Positions 52,870-60,861 of a stretch of 64,000 nucleotides of DNA are shown in pieces (position 1 is the stretch's first letter; every line of letters begins with the position of its first letter). The translations under genes and the position numbers were made by a program. The stretch covers positions 143,314 to 207,313 of the forward strand of contig NZ_BOPF01000021.1 of the NCBI RefSeq assembly GCF_016863615.1, given 5' to 3'. The DNA is from Virgisporangium aliadipatigenens. GTDB taxonomy: Bacteria; Actinomycetota; Actinomycetes; Mycobacteriales; Micromonosporaceae. The notes beneath the pieces are model-generated. The model was not told where the DNA came from and ran no database searches. It saw only the letters and a program-made list of their open reading frames with translations.

Positions 52870-53846
52870 ATCACGACCGAGATCGCGGCGGCGGCCGGGA
52901 ACGTCATGATCCACGCGCCCACGATGCTCTGGGCGACCGCCCAGCGCACGGCCTTGAGCCGCTTCGTGGCCCCGACGCCCATGATCGCCGAGGTGATCGT
53001 GTGCGTGGTCGAGATCGGCGCGTGCAGCACCAGCGAGTTGAAGTACAGCACCGAACTGGCGACGGTCTCCGCCGCGAACCCCTCGGCCGGCCCGAGGTCG
53101 ATCACCTTGCGCCCGAGCGTGCGGATGATCCGCCAGCCGCCCGCGTAGGTGCCCGCGGCCAGGACCGCCGCCGAGGTGAGGAAGACCCACACCGGAATGT
53201 GCGTGCGACTCTCCTGGAACCCGCCGGTGTACAGGGCAAGCACCACGATGCCCATGGTCTTGGCGGCGTCCTGCATGCCGTGCCCGAGCGCCATCATGAA
53301 CGCCGAGATGCTCTGCGCCGTCCGGAAGCCGCGGTGCAGCTTGGACGGGTTGCCCCGCCGGAAGATCCACATGATGGCCAGCATCACGACGTAGCCGAGG
53401 ATCAGGCCGACCATGGGCGAGAGCACCATGGGGATCAGCACCTTGCTGACGATGACGTCCCAGTGCACCGAACCGCCGCTGGCGAAGAGCACCGCACCGA
53501 CGAGCCCGCCGAAAAGCGCGTGCGACGACGAGGACGGCAGCCCGAAGTACCAGGTGGTGAGGTTCCAGGCGATGGCGCCCACGACGCCGGCGAAGATCAC
53601 GCCGAGCCCGGAGACGCCGCCGGGCGGGGTGATCAGCCCCTCGCCGACGGTCTTCGCGACGTCCTGGCCGAGGTAGGCGCCGATGAGGTTGCCGACGGCG
53701 GCGAGCGCCAGGGCGGCGCGCGGCGTCAGGGCCCGGGTGGAGACGGAGGTGGCGATCGCGTTGGCGGCGTCGTGGAAGCCGTTGGTGTAGTCGAACGCCA
53801 TCGCCACCAGGACCACCGCGAGAACGGCGATCAGCTCGGTGCTCAC
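52839..53846 (-). CDS. pit: Inorganic phosphate transporter, PiT family
   Basis: A 335-residue low-affinity phosphate permease with about ten membrane segments. The PiT signature appears twice: DYTNGFHDAANAIAT in the N-terminal half and FMMALGHGMQDAAKTMGIV in the second. GLPSSSSHALFGGLVGA and LHAPISTTHTITSAIMG are the paired transport loops. GTG start overlaps the DUF47 stop by 4 bases, so the transporter and its PhoU-like partner are coupled. No PHO box is visible upstream, in line with low-affinity carriers. Confidence 0.93.
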   Translation of the reverse strand: MSTELIAVLAVVLVAMAFDYTNGFHDAANAIATSVSTRALTPRAALALAAVGNLIGAYLGQDVAKTVGEGLITPPGGVSGLGVIFAGVVGAIAWNLTTWYFGLPSSSSHALFGGLVGAVLFASGGSVHWDVIVSKVLIPMVLSPMVGLILGYVVMLAIMWIFRRGNPSKLHRGFRTAQSISAFMMALGHGMQDAAKTMGIVVLALYTGGFQESRTHIPVWVFLTSAAVLAAGTYAGGWRIIRTLGRKVIDLGPAEGFAAETVASSVLYFNSLVLHAPISTTHTITSAIMGVGATKRLKAVRWAVAQSIVGAWIMTFPAAAAISVVIYIAVRPLFG

Positions 53847-54469
53847 GATTCCTTGACCGCGATCGTCTCAACCGTGTTGGAGACGTGCTCGAAGGCGTCG
53901 CAGGCGGCCTCCAGCTCGTCGGCCACCTCCTTCATCTTCATGACCGTGAGCGCGTCGTACTCGCCGGAGAAGAGCCGCACCAGCAGCATGCGGTAGGCGC
54001 GGTCGCCCTCGTTCTCCAGGCGGTTGCACTCGACCCAGTACTCCTTGAGGTCCTTCATCGCCTTGAGCCGGGGCAGCGACTCGGCGGTCAGCCGCGCCTG
54101 CTGGTCGAGGATCGCCACGAGGTCGTGCATCTCGCGCGGCAGCGACGGGAGGCTGGTGAGGCCGTAGAGGTAGAGAAGACTGCCCACGGCTTCGAGGTGG
54201 TCCATCACGTCGTCGAGTTGCGACCCGAGCCGGTAGATGTCCTCCCGGTCGAACGGCGTGATGAACGTGGAGTTGATCCGGTTGTACAACTCGTGCGTGA
54301 TGGCGTCGCTGTCGTGTTCGACCTCGACCAGCCGCTCACTGACCGACTGCACGTCGGCGTTGGGCACCGACAGCTCGATCAGCAGCTCGGTGCCGCGCAC
54401 CAAATTCTCCGCTGCTTTGGTGAAGTACTCGTAGAACACACTGTCCTGAGGACGGAGTGAGAAGCGCAC
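53843..54469 (-). CDS. DUF47 PhoU-like Pit accessory protein
   Basis: A 208-residue helical PhoU-like protein (RFSLRPQDSVFYEYFTKAAENL start, VEHDSDAITHELYNRINSTFITPFDREDI with the acidic metal core at about 50-77, and LENEGDRAYRMLLVRLF). DUF47 genes accompany pit genes in many bacteria and regulate or stabilise the carrier. GTG start. Confidence 0.9.
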   Translation of the reverse strand: MRFSLRPQDSVFYEYFTKAAENLVRGTELLIELSVPNADVQSVSERLVEVEHDSDAITHELYNRINSTFITPFDREDIYRLGSQLDDVMDHLEAVGSLLYLYGLTSLPSLPREMHDLVAILDQQARLTAESLPRLKAMKDLKEYWVECNRLENEGDRAYRMLLVRLFSGEYDALTVMKMKEVADELEAACDAFEHVSNTVETIAVKES

Positions 54470-54480
54470 GGCGGGCTACC

Positions 54481-55386
54481 TTAGCGGCGAGCGGGACGAT
54501 CATTCGCCCTCACTTTACGTTCTGGTAACCAGAGCTGCCCGGGGGCCGGTCCGTATGTGGTCCGGTGGGCATGCCGTCCCCGCAGGAAGCGGCGCAAAGC
54601 GCCCAGATTTTCGGCGCTGATGAGGTCGGCGCCGGCTGAATGAAGTTCAGTCCAGAAGGCGCGGCGGATGCGGTGGCCGGTGGGCACGCCGTAGAAGCGC
54701 ACCCGCTTGCCCTCCAGGTGTGCGGCCCGCATCAGGCTGCGCAACAGGTAGCGTTCCTCGGCGGCGATCTCGCCCCGGCCGTCCCAGCCGATCCGCCACG
54801 CCACGTGCTCGGCGACCACCGGCACGACGTCGGTGGGCACGTCGCGGCCGACGTCGTTGAGCGTTCCCTCGGCGAAGAAGAGCCGGTCGGCGCGGGCCTC
54901 CAGGGCCCGGCGGTGCGCGCCCGCGAGCATGATCTGGACGTGGCCGTGCCGCAGCGCCCCGCCGGTGACGGCGCTGAGCAGGTCCGCGTACGGGACGAGG
55001 GCGTCCTCCAGCCGGTCGAGCAGGTCGGCGCCGGCGTTCGGGTCGGCCTCCAGCACCACGCCGAACGCCTCGTGCTGGGCGGCGTGCACCCGGCCGCGCC
55101 GGCGGACCCGTTCGGCCAGCGGTTCCAGAACGTGCTGGCGCAGGAACCGCCCGGAGGGGCCGGCGAGCACCACCCGCCGCTGCGCGTCGACGGCGATGCC
55201 GACGGTCAGCCCCGCGCAGCCGTACCGCAGCGCCACGTCGACCGGATCGCGCCGGGTGTCGACCCGTGCGGCGTGCCCCCTGGGCAGGAACGTACGCTCG
55301 CGCCGTACGACGGTGGTCGCGGCGGCCGTGGTGGCACCGATGCTGGCGAGTCCGGCGAGGGCGCCCGCGACCATAAGCCCTGACAT
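54481..55386 (-). CDS. Degenerate GDPD/PI-PLC-like TIM-barrel protein
   Basis: A 301-residue protein with an N-terminal hydrophobic helix (residues 3-26). The remainder follows the phosphodiesterase plan: DPVDVALRYGCAGLTVGIAVDAQRRVVLAG (about 47-76) aligns with the family pattern HPLxxAL-GxxxVEADVxLxxGxLxVGH, and TELHSAGADLISAENLGALRRFL (about 247-269) with the closing GxDLIxTDxLxxLRxFL. The active-site His, Glu-x-Asp and GH residues are lost, so catalysis is unlikely. It may bind lipid headgroups or be a membrane scaffold (inference). Confidence 0.6.
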   Translation of the reverse strand: MSGLMVAGALAGLASIGATTAAATTVVRRERTFLPRGHAARVDTRRDPVDVALRYGCAGLTVGIAVDAQRRVVLAGPSGRFLRQHVLEPLAERVRRRGRVHAAQHEAFGVVLEADPNAGADLLDRLEDALVPYADLLSAVTGGALRHGHVQIMLAGAHRRALEARADRLFFAEGTLNDVGRDVPTDVVPVVAEHVAWRIGWDGRGEIAAEERYLLRSLMRAAHLEGKRVRFYGVPTGHRIRRAFWTELHSAGADLISAENLGALRRFLRGRHAHRTTYGPAPGQLWLPERKVRANDRPARR

Positions 55387-55425
55387 ATGTTAATTGTGCC
55401 GTAAAGTCCGAATTATCGAGGGCAT

Positions 55426-55452
55426 TGTCACAAAGTCGGGGCTCGCGTCGTC
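55426..55452 (+). promoter_or_regulatory. ECF41-type promoter upstream of the sigJ-like gene
   Basis: TGTCACA (55426-55432), a 16-base spacer and CGTC (55449-55452) reproduce the promoter motif reported for the ECF41 sigma group. It lies 18 bases before the ATG of the ECF41-type gene itself, so autoregulation is likely. Confidence 0.7.
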
Positions 55453-55470
55453 CTGGCAGCGGGGGGATGC

Positions 55471-56382
55471 ATGACCGAGGACTTCGAACAGCACCGGGAC
55501 CACCTGACGGCCGTCGCGTACCGGATGCTCGGTACCCGCGGCGATGCCGAGGACGCGGTCCAGGAGGCCTACCTGCGCTACGCCACGGCCGACCGCTCGA
55601 CCATCCGCGACGTGCGCGCCTGGCTCACCACCACGACCGGCCGGATCTGCATCGACGTGCTGCGCTCGGCGCGCGTTCGGCGGGAGGCGTACGTGGGGCA
55701 GTGGCTGCCGGAGCCGGTCGTCGAACGCCTCCCCGACCCGACCGACCCGGCGCGCGGCGGCGATCCGGCGATCCACGTGAGCCGTGCGGCGGAGGTGAGC
55801 CTCGCGCTGCTGACCGTTCTCGAACGCCTCACGCCGGAGCAGCGCGCCGCGTTCGTGCTGCACGACGTCTTCGCGGTGCCGTTCGACGAGGTCGCCGAGG
55901 CGCTCGGCACCACCGCGGCGGCGGCACGGCAGCTGGCGTCCCGGGCCCGGCGGGCGGTCGCCGAGGGGCCCATGCGCCACTCCGCCACCCGCGCCGAGCA
56001 GGAACGCGTCCTGCACGCGTTCCTCAAGGCGGCGCAGGGCGGCGACGTGCAGCGCCTGATGGACCTGCTGGCGCCCGACGTCGTGGCGATCGGTGACGGC
56101 GGCGGCGTGGTACCCGCGGGCGGCAAGCCGGTCACGGGTGCGCTGCAGGTGGCCCGCTTCATGTGCGGGATCTTCCGGCAGATCGCCAAGCGGGACGCGG
56201 TCGCCGAGGTGGTGCTCGTCAACGGTTCGCTCGGGCTGTCGGTGCGCGTCGAGGATCAGCTCGTCGTCATGGCGCTGGGCATCGAGGACGGCCGCGTGAC
56301 AGCGGTCCTGGACCAGGTGAACCCGGCGAAGCTGACCGCCGTTCCGGAGCCGGACCCGGCCCGCAACGTGTTCGTCAGCTGA
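55471..56382 (+). CDS. ECF41 (SigJ-like) sigma factor with SnoaL-like C-terminus
   Basis: A 303-residue sigma factor. Region 2 is YRMLGTRGDAEDAVQEAYLRY, region 4 is LERLTPEQRAAFVLHDVFAVPFDEVAEALG, and residues 180-300 form the SnoaL-like extension (VLHAFLKAAQGGDVQRLMDLL, VRVEDQLVVMALGIEDGRV) that regulates activity in the ECF41 group, replacing a separate anti-sigma. The usual partner gene (carboxymuconolactone decarboxylase, oxidoreductase or epimerase) is not adjacent. A matching promoter precedes it. Confidence 0.9.
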   Translation: MTEDFEQHRDHLTAVAYRMLGTRGDAEDAVQEAYLRYATADRSTIRDVRAWLTTTTGRICIDVLRSARVRREAYVGQWLPEPVVERLPDPTDPARGGDPAIHVSRAAEVSLALLTVLERLTPEQRAAFVLHDVFAVPFDEVAEALGTTAAAARQLASRARRAVAEGPMRHSATRAEQERVLHAFLKAAQGGDVQRLMDLLAPDVVAIGDGGGVVPAGGKPVTGALQVARFMCGIFRQIAKRDAVAEVVLVNGSLGLSVRVEDQLVVMALGIEDGRVTAVLDQVNPAKLTAVPEPDPARNVFVS

Positions 56383-56875
56383 CCATCGCGAGCCAGGGCA
56401 GGTACCCCTCCCCGAACGGCTCCACCCGCTCCCGCACCCGGGTGAGCAGCCACCGGGCGGCCTCCTGCGCCGCCGCGACGACCTCGTCGGGATAGTCGTA
56501 GCGCACCCGGTGCTCCGCGAACTCGTCCTCGTCGAGCAGCTCCGTCTCACCGGCCCGCCGGCGGCGCACGTCCAGGTCGAGGTCGATCATCGTGACCTCC
56601 CGCGGGGTGGGCCAGCCGGGCACGGTGCTGATGTCGCAGTAGATCTCCGTCTTGTGCGGCGCGGCGTTGAACGTCGCCGTCCACCAGGCGTCCCGGGGCA
56701 GCAGGATCACGTACGCGGCCTCGGCCGTCTCCCGCTCGACCTCGCCCTTCCAGAGCGGGGTGTCGGCCCGGCAGCCCACCCACACGCCGTGCTCGTCCTC
56801 GCCGAGCAGAAGCCCGTACTGGTTCCAGTGCAACGACCCGTCGTACTTGCGGAACACCACCCTGACCCGATCCAT
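56375..56875 (-). CDS. DUF402 family protein
   Basis: A 166-residue beta-barrel protein of the DUF402/FomD-like group, members of which are nucleoside-phosphate phosphatases. Typical segments: WTATFNAAPHKTEIYCDIS, REVTMIDLDLDVRRRR and ELLDEDEFAEHRVRYDYPDE, giving the conserved Asp/Glu/Lys metal-binding set. Start taken at the ATG of MDRVRVVFRKYDG. Overlaps the ECF41 gene end by 8 bases; divergent from the helicase gene. Confidence 0.83.
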   Translation of the reverse strand: MDRVRVVFRKYDGSLHWNQYGLLLGEDEHGVWVGCRADTPLWKGEVERETAEAAYVILLPRDAWWTATFNAAPHKTEIYCDISTVPGWPTPREVTMIDLDLDVRRRRAGETELLDEDEFAEHRVRYDYPDEVVAAAQEAARWLLTRVRERVEPFGEGYLPWLAMVS

Positions 56876-56977
56876 CGACACATCCTGTCGGACGGACGCG
56901 TGTCGCGCCTGTGGATAACTCATGTCGCCTGTGGACGAACGGGTTTTCGTCGGCCCCTCCCGGTACCGTGCATCTCC

Positions 56978-59014
56978 GTGACCGCCGCCCCCACCGACAC
57001 CCGCAACTCCGCTCCCGCCGCCCGCGACGGCAAGGGCCGGCCATCCGTGGAGGAGCTGCTGGCCGCCGCGGTCGGCGCGGTGCCCGGTGGTGCCGAGCGC
57101 CCGGGCCAGCGCGCCATGGCCGAGGCCGTGCACGCCGCCGCCGAGTCGGGCGACCATCTGCTGGTGCAGGCCGGCACCGGCACCGGCAAGTCGCTCGCCT
57201 ACCTGGTGCCGGCGCTGCTGGTGGACGGGCCGGTGGTGGTCTCCACCGCCACGCTCGCTCTGCAGAACCAGCTGGTCGAGCACGACCTGCCGCGGCTCGC
57301 CGAGGCGACGCACAAGCTGCTGGGGCGGCGGCCGACGTTCGCGGTGCTGAAGGGGCGCCACCACTACGCGTGCCTGGCCAAGCTGGAGTCCAGCTCCGAG
57401 GAGGAGCCCGACGACGCGCTCTTCGAGACGGGTTCCTCGGGCGGCACCAAGTGGCTGGGCGAGGCGGGCCGGCTGGGCAAGCAGATCCAGCGGCTGCAGG
57501 ACTGGGCGTTGGAGTCCGACACCGGCGACCGCGACGAGTTGGACCCGGGGGTCGACGAGACCGCGTGGCGGCAGGTGTCGATGCCGGCCCGGGAGTGCGT
57601 CGGCGCGTCGCGCTGCCCCTACGGCACCGAGTGCTTCGCCGAGGCGTCGCGGGTGCGCGCCCGGGCGGCCGACATCGTGGTGACCAACCATTCGCTGCTG
57701 GCGTTCGACATGCTGGGCGAGCGCAACATCATCCCGCCGCACAGCCTGCTGATCATCGACGAGGCGCACGAGCTGGCCGACCGGGTCTCCGGTGCGGCAC
57801 AGGCCGAGCTGGCGCCGGACGTGGTGGACCGGGTCGCCCGCCGGGCCCGCACGCTGGTCGACACCGAGGACGCCGACTCGTTGAGCCAGACCGGCGAGGC
57901 GCTGGGCACGGCCCTGGTCGAGGCGCCGGAGGGGCGGCTGACCAACGGGTTGCCGGCCGTTCTGCGGGAGCCGTTGACGCTGCTGGACGCCGCCGCCCGC
58001 CGCGCGTTGGAGCGGATCGGCGAGGTGCGGGCCGACGACTCCGACCCGGTGCGCAAGCAGCAGGTCAAGGTCAGCCTGACGGAGTTGAGCGCGACGGCGC
58101 AGCGGCTGCTGACCGAGTCGCCGCACGACGTGGCGTGGATCTCCGGCAGCCCGTCGGCCGTGGGGCGGGGCGGGCGGCGTTCGCTGGTGGTGGCGCCGCT
58201 GTCGGTGGCGGGCACGCTGGCCAACCGGCTCTACGACGAGCGGACCGTGGTGGCGACCTCCGCCACCCTGACCCTGGGCGGCCGGTTCGACGTGGTCGCG
58301 AAGGGGCTCGGGCTGGAGACCAAGAACGACGGCGGCGAGAAGCAGCCCTGGACGTCGCTGGACGTCGGTTCGCCGTTCGCCTATCGCAAGCAGGGCATCC
58401 TCTACGTCGCCGCGCACCTGCCCCGGCCGGCCGCCTCCGGGTTGCCCGACGGGGCGGCCGACGAGCTGGTCGACCTGGTGAAGGCGCTCGGCGGGGCCAC
58501 GCTCGGGCTGTTCTCCTCGCGCCGGGCGGCCGAACGCGCGGCGGAGGTGGTGCGGGCGCGCACCGACCTGACCGTGCTGCTCCAGGGGGAGGAGGCGCTG
58601 CCCATCCTGGTGCGCCGGTTCCGCGAGGAGCGGGCCACCTGCCTGTTCGGCGTCATGTCGCTGTGGCAGGGCGTGGACGTTCCCGGCGAGGCCTGTCAGC
58701 TCGTCGTGATCGACCGGCTGCCGTTCCCCCGACCGGACGAGCCGCTCGCGGCGGCCCGGGCGGCGGCGGTGGACGCGTCGGGCGGCTCGGGCTTCGCGTC
58801 GGTCAGCGTGCCGATCGCCGCGGTGCGGCTGGCGCAGGGCGTGGGCCGGCTGATCCGTTCCCACGGGGACAAGGGGGCGGTCGCGGTCCTGGACTCCCGG
58901 CTCGCCACCCCACGCGGCTATGCGTCTTTCTTAAGGGACTCCCTGCCGCCGCTCTGGTACACGACCAAACCCGAGGTGGTCCGGGCGGCATTGACCCGGC
59001 TCAGCAAGTCTTGA
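56978..59014 (+). CDS. dinG: DinG/YoaA-type Fe-S DNA helicase
   Basis: A 678-residue superfamily 2 helicase (XPD/DinG type) acting on DNA repair intermediates. Walker A AGTGTGKS (K71), DEAH box IIDEAHEL (261-264), and the Fe-S cluster cysteines C132, C207, C213 and C219 (YACLAK and ECVGASRCPYGTEC). C-terminal motifs include LFSSRRAAERAAE, GVMSLWQGVDVPGE and QGVGRLIRS. The GTG start is chosen because family sequence begins close by; the upstream open frame overlaps DUF402. Confidence 0.93.
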   Translation: MTAAPTDTRNSAPAARDGKGRPSVEELLAAAVGAVPGGAERPGQRAMAEAVHAAAESGDHLLVQAGTGTGKSLAYLVPALLVDGPVVVSTATLALQNQLVEHDLPRLAEATHKLLGRRPTFAVLKGRHHYACLAKLESSSEEEPDDALFETGSSGGTKWLGEAGRLGKQIQRLQDWALESDTGDRDELDPGVDETAWRQVSMPARECVGASRCPYGTECFAEASRVRARAADIVVTNHSLLAFDMLGERNIIPPHSLLIIDEAHELADRVSGAAQAELAPDVVDRVARRARTLVDTEDADSLSQTGEALGTALVEAPEGRLTNGLPAVLREPLTLLDAAARRALERIGEVRADDSDPVRKQQVKVSLTELSATAQRLLTESPHDVAWISGSPSAVGRGGRRSLVVAPLSVAGTLANRLYDERTVVATSATLTLGGRFDVVAKGLGLETKNDGGEKQPWTSLDVGSPFAYRKQGILYVAAHLPRPAASGLPDGAADELVDLVKALGGATLGLFSSRRAAERAAEVVRARTDLTVLLQGEEALPILVRRFREERATCLFGVMSLWQGVDVPGEACQLVVIDRLPFPRPDEPLAAARAAAVDASGGSGFASVSVPIAAVRLAQGVGRLIRSHGDKGAVAVLDSRLATPRGYASFLRDSLPPLWYTTKPEVVRAALTRLSKS

Positions 59015-59023
59015 CAACACCCG

Positions 59024-59049
59024 TGAACCACTTTCGCTGATCCTGCGTA
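59024..59049 (+). promoter_or_regulatory. SigL-like ECF promoter for the surface protein gene
   Basis: TGAACC (59024-59029), a 16-base spacer and CGTA (59046-59049) match the M. tuberculosis SigL promoter pattern (TGAACC, 16-18 bases, CGT). It lies 120 bases before the gene at 59169 and about 1 kb before the ECF sigma gene at 60008, which is the likely sigma factor recognising it (inference). Confidence 0.6.
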
Positions 59050-59168
59050 CTTCCCTGTGACCGGACGTCCGGACAAGATCTCGCCAGACATACCGTGAGC
59101 AGCCCAAACAGGCTGCTACTTGGCATGGGCGGAATCGGAGCCGGAGACCCGAGCCCAAGGAGAAGGCA

Positions 59169-59840
59169 ATGATTGGAAGCGGCGTAGCCCTTCGCAGAAG
59201 CTACGCGGTCGTGGTACTGCTGGCGGCCATCGCGCTCGCCGCGTGGCTCATTCACACGCGGCTGGACGACGGGTCCGGCAACGCCTCGCCGGCGAGCAAC
59301 AACGCACCGGCCGCCCAGGCGCCCGCGCAGAATGCCACCACCGCCCCGGCGACGAACCCGGCGACCGAGCCCGCCGCGCCGCCCGCCGCTCCCGGGGGGA
59401 CCGGCACTACCGCTCCGGCCGCCCCGGCCGCGGAGCCGGTGGGCTACAAGACCACCAAGCTGGTGGCCAAGGAGATCCCCAAGATGGGCACGGTCGTCCA
59501 GGACGACAAGGGCTGGACGATGTACCGGTTCGACCAGGACGTGGCCAACCCGCCGACCACCAACTGCGACGGCGACTGCGCCACGAAGTGGCCGCCGGTT
59601 CTCAAGGGTGAGGGCTTCACCGCCACGGGCATCGATGCTTCGAAGCTCGGCACCGTGAAGCGAAAGGACGGTGGCGAGCAGCTCACCATCGGCGGCTGGC
59701 CGCTGTACCGCTTCGCGGCCGACGAGACGGCCGGGAAGTGGAAGGGGCAGGCCGTCGGCAACGTCTGGTACGTGATCGCACCGACCGGAGCGCGCAACCT
59801 CAGCTGCCTCCCCGCCGGGGCCGTTCCGCCCTCACAGTGA
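59169..59840 (+). CDS. Membrane-anchored surface protein with two PF03640 (lipoprotein_15/COG4315) repeats
   Basis: A 223-residue protein. A membrane helix (about 11-30) anchors it; there is no lipobox Cys. A low-complexity Ala/Pro/Asn/Thr linker (40-90) spans the wall. The C-terminal domain has two PF03640 repeats: KGWTMYRFDQD with the NCDGDCATKWPP pair, and GGWPLYRFAADETAGKWKGQ with NVWYVIAPTG. Proteins of this family occur near redox and electron-transfer genes but the function is unproven. AAGGAGAAGG ribosome site; terminator after the gene. Confidence 0.85.
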   Translation: MIGSGVALRRSYAVVVLLAAIALAAWLIHTRLDDGSGNASPASNNAPAAQAPAQNATTAPATNPATEPAAPPAAPGGTGTTAPAAPAAEPVGYKTTKLVAKEIPKMGTVVQDDKGWTMYRFDQDVANPPTTNCDGDCATKWPPVLKGEGFTATGIDASKLGTVKRKDGGEQLTIGGWPLYRFAADETAGKWKGQAVGNVWYVIAPTGARNLSCLPAGAVPPSQ

Positions 59841-59859
59841 GTTAGCAAGCAAGATACGC

Positions 59860-59895
59860 AGCGGCTCGACTCCTCCGGGAGTCGGGCCGCTTTCG
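59860..59895 (+). terminator. Terminator between surface protein gene and sigma operon
   Basis: AGCGGC-CGACTCC (59860-59873, one bulged T) pairs with GGAGTCG-GCCGCT (59878-59891, one bulged G) and is followed by TTTCG. It separates the PF03640 gene from the sigma factor gene, so the two are distinct transcription units. Confidence 0.8.
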
Positions 59896-60007
59896 TTCGG
59901 AGCGCTTTTATTCGCCTTAAGTCCGGTACAGCAGTCCCCACTCACGTCCCGAGAGCGCGTACTTGTGTCTGGAACGAAATATTCACGTCCAGGATGGGAG
60001 GACGAAC

Positions 60008-60682
60008 ATGCCGGTCTCATCCAGCGCCGCGTGCGAAGTCGAAACCCCGGTTGTCGCGCGTCGGAACATCACGGAAGGGACCCCGCTCCAGAGCAAGTCC
60101 ACGAACTCGCGTCCCCGTACCGCCTCCGAGTCCCACACCTCTTCTGACGCGCGGACCCCCCAGTCGCGTGACACCGAAGAGCTGATCCGGAGCCTGTACG
60201 AGGAGCACAGCGGCCCGTTGCTGGCGTTCACGCTCGGCCTGACCGGTGGAGACCGGCAGCGCGCGGAGGACGTCGTGCAGGAGACGCTCGTGCGTGCGTG
60301 GAAGCACGCGGACAAGCTCAACACCGACGCCGGGACGTCGCTGCGTCCCTGGCTCGTCGCCGTCGCCCGGCGCATCGTCATCGACAACCACCGCCGGCGG
60401 AAGGCCCGGCCGACCGAGGTCGACGAGGCGGTCCTGGCGACCGTTCCGGCCCCGGACGAGCTGGAGCGGGTCGCCTCGGTGGTGGCGGTGCAGAACGCGC
60501 TCAAGTCGATCGGCCACCCGCACCGCGAGGTGCTGTTCGAGATGTACTTCCGGGGCGGCAACGGCGAGGAGACCGCCGCCGCGCTGAACGTGCCGGTCGG
60601 GACGATCAAGTCCCGGGTCTACCGCGCGCTGCGGGTGCTGAAGACCGCGCTCGAACAGCAGGGTGTGGAAGTGGCCCGATGA
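60008..60682 (+). CDS. ECF RNA polymerase sigma factor (SigL/ECF19-like)
   Basis: A 224-residue sigma factor with an unusual 60-residue Ser/Thr-rich head before region 2 (SLYEEHSGPLLAFTLGLTGG, AEDVVQETLVRAWKHADKL, RPWLVAVARRIVIDNHRRRKARP). Region 4: LKSIGHPHREVLFEMYFRGG with helix-turn-helix GEETAAALNVPVGTIKSRVYRALRVLK. The ATG at 60008 has GGGAGGA 6 bases upstream. ATGA overlap with the zinc anti-sigma gene. First gene of the five-gene electron-transfer operon. Confidence 0.9.
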   Translation: MPVSSSAACEVETPVVARRNITEGTPLQSKSTNSRPRTASESHTSSDARTPQSRDTEELIRSLYEEHSGPLLAFTLGLTGGDRQRAEDVVQETLVRAWKHADKLNTDAGTSLRPWLVAVARRIVIDNHRRRKARPTEVDEAVLATVPAPDELERVASVVAVQNALKSIGHPHREVLFEMYFRGGNGEETAAALNVPVGTIKSRVYRALRVLKTALEQQGVEVAR

Positions 60683-60861
60683 GCGTGGAGTTGGCGCCGC
60701 ACGTGGACGTGGCGGCGTACGCCATCGGTTCACTGGCCGTCGAGGAAGCCGAACACTTCGAGTGTCACCTGCGCACCTGCGGGGCGTGCCTGGACGATCT
60801 GGCCTGGCTGTCCCAGATGATCTATCTGCTGACCATGGGAACTCCCGAGGGGGTGTCGTGA
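60679..60861 (+). CDS. Short zinc-binding anti-sigma factor (ZAS only)
   Basis: A 60-residue protein coupled to the sigma gene (ATGA). It contains the ZAS motif H30-LRT-C34-GA-C37, with further candidates H26 and C29 just before. RslA/RsrA-type anti-sigmas are longer, and RslA continues into a membrane segment; this one stops after the zinc helix pair. The next gene overlaps it by 4 bases and begins with a membrane helix, so the membrane-sensing part may be a separate protein. Thiol oxidation releasing zinc and sigma is the known mechanism of the family. Confidence 0.82.
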   Translation: MSVELAPHVDVAAYAIGSLAVEEAEHFECHLRTCGACLDDLAWLSQMIYLLTMGTPEGVS

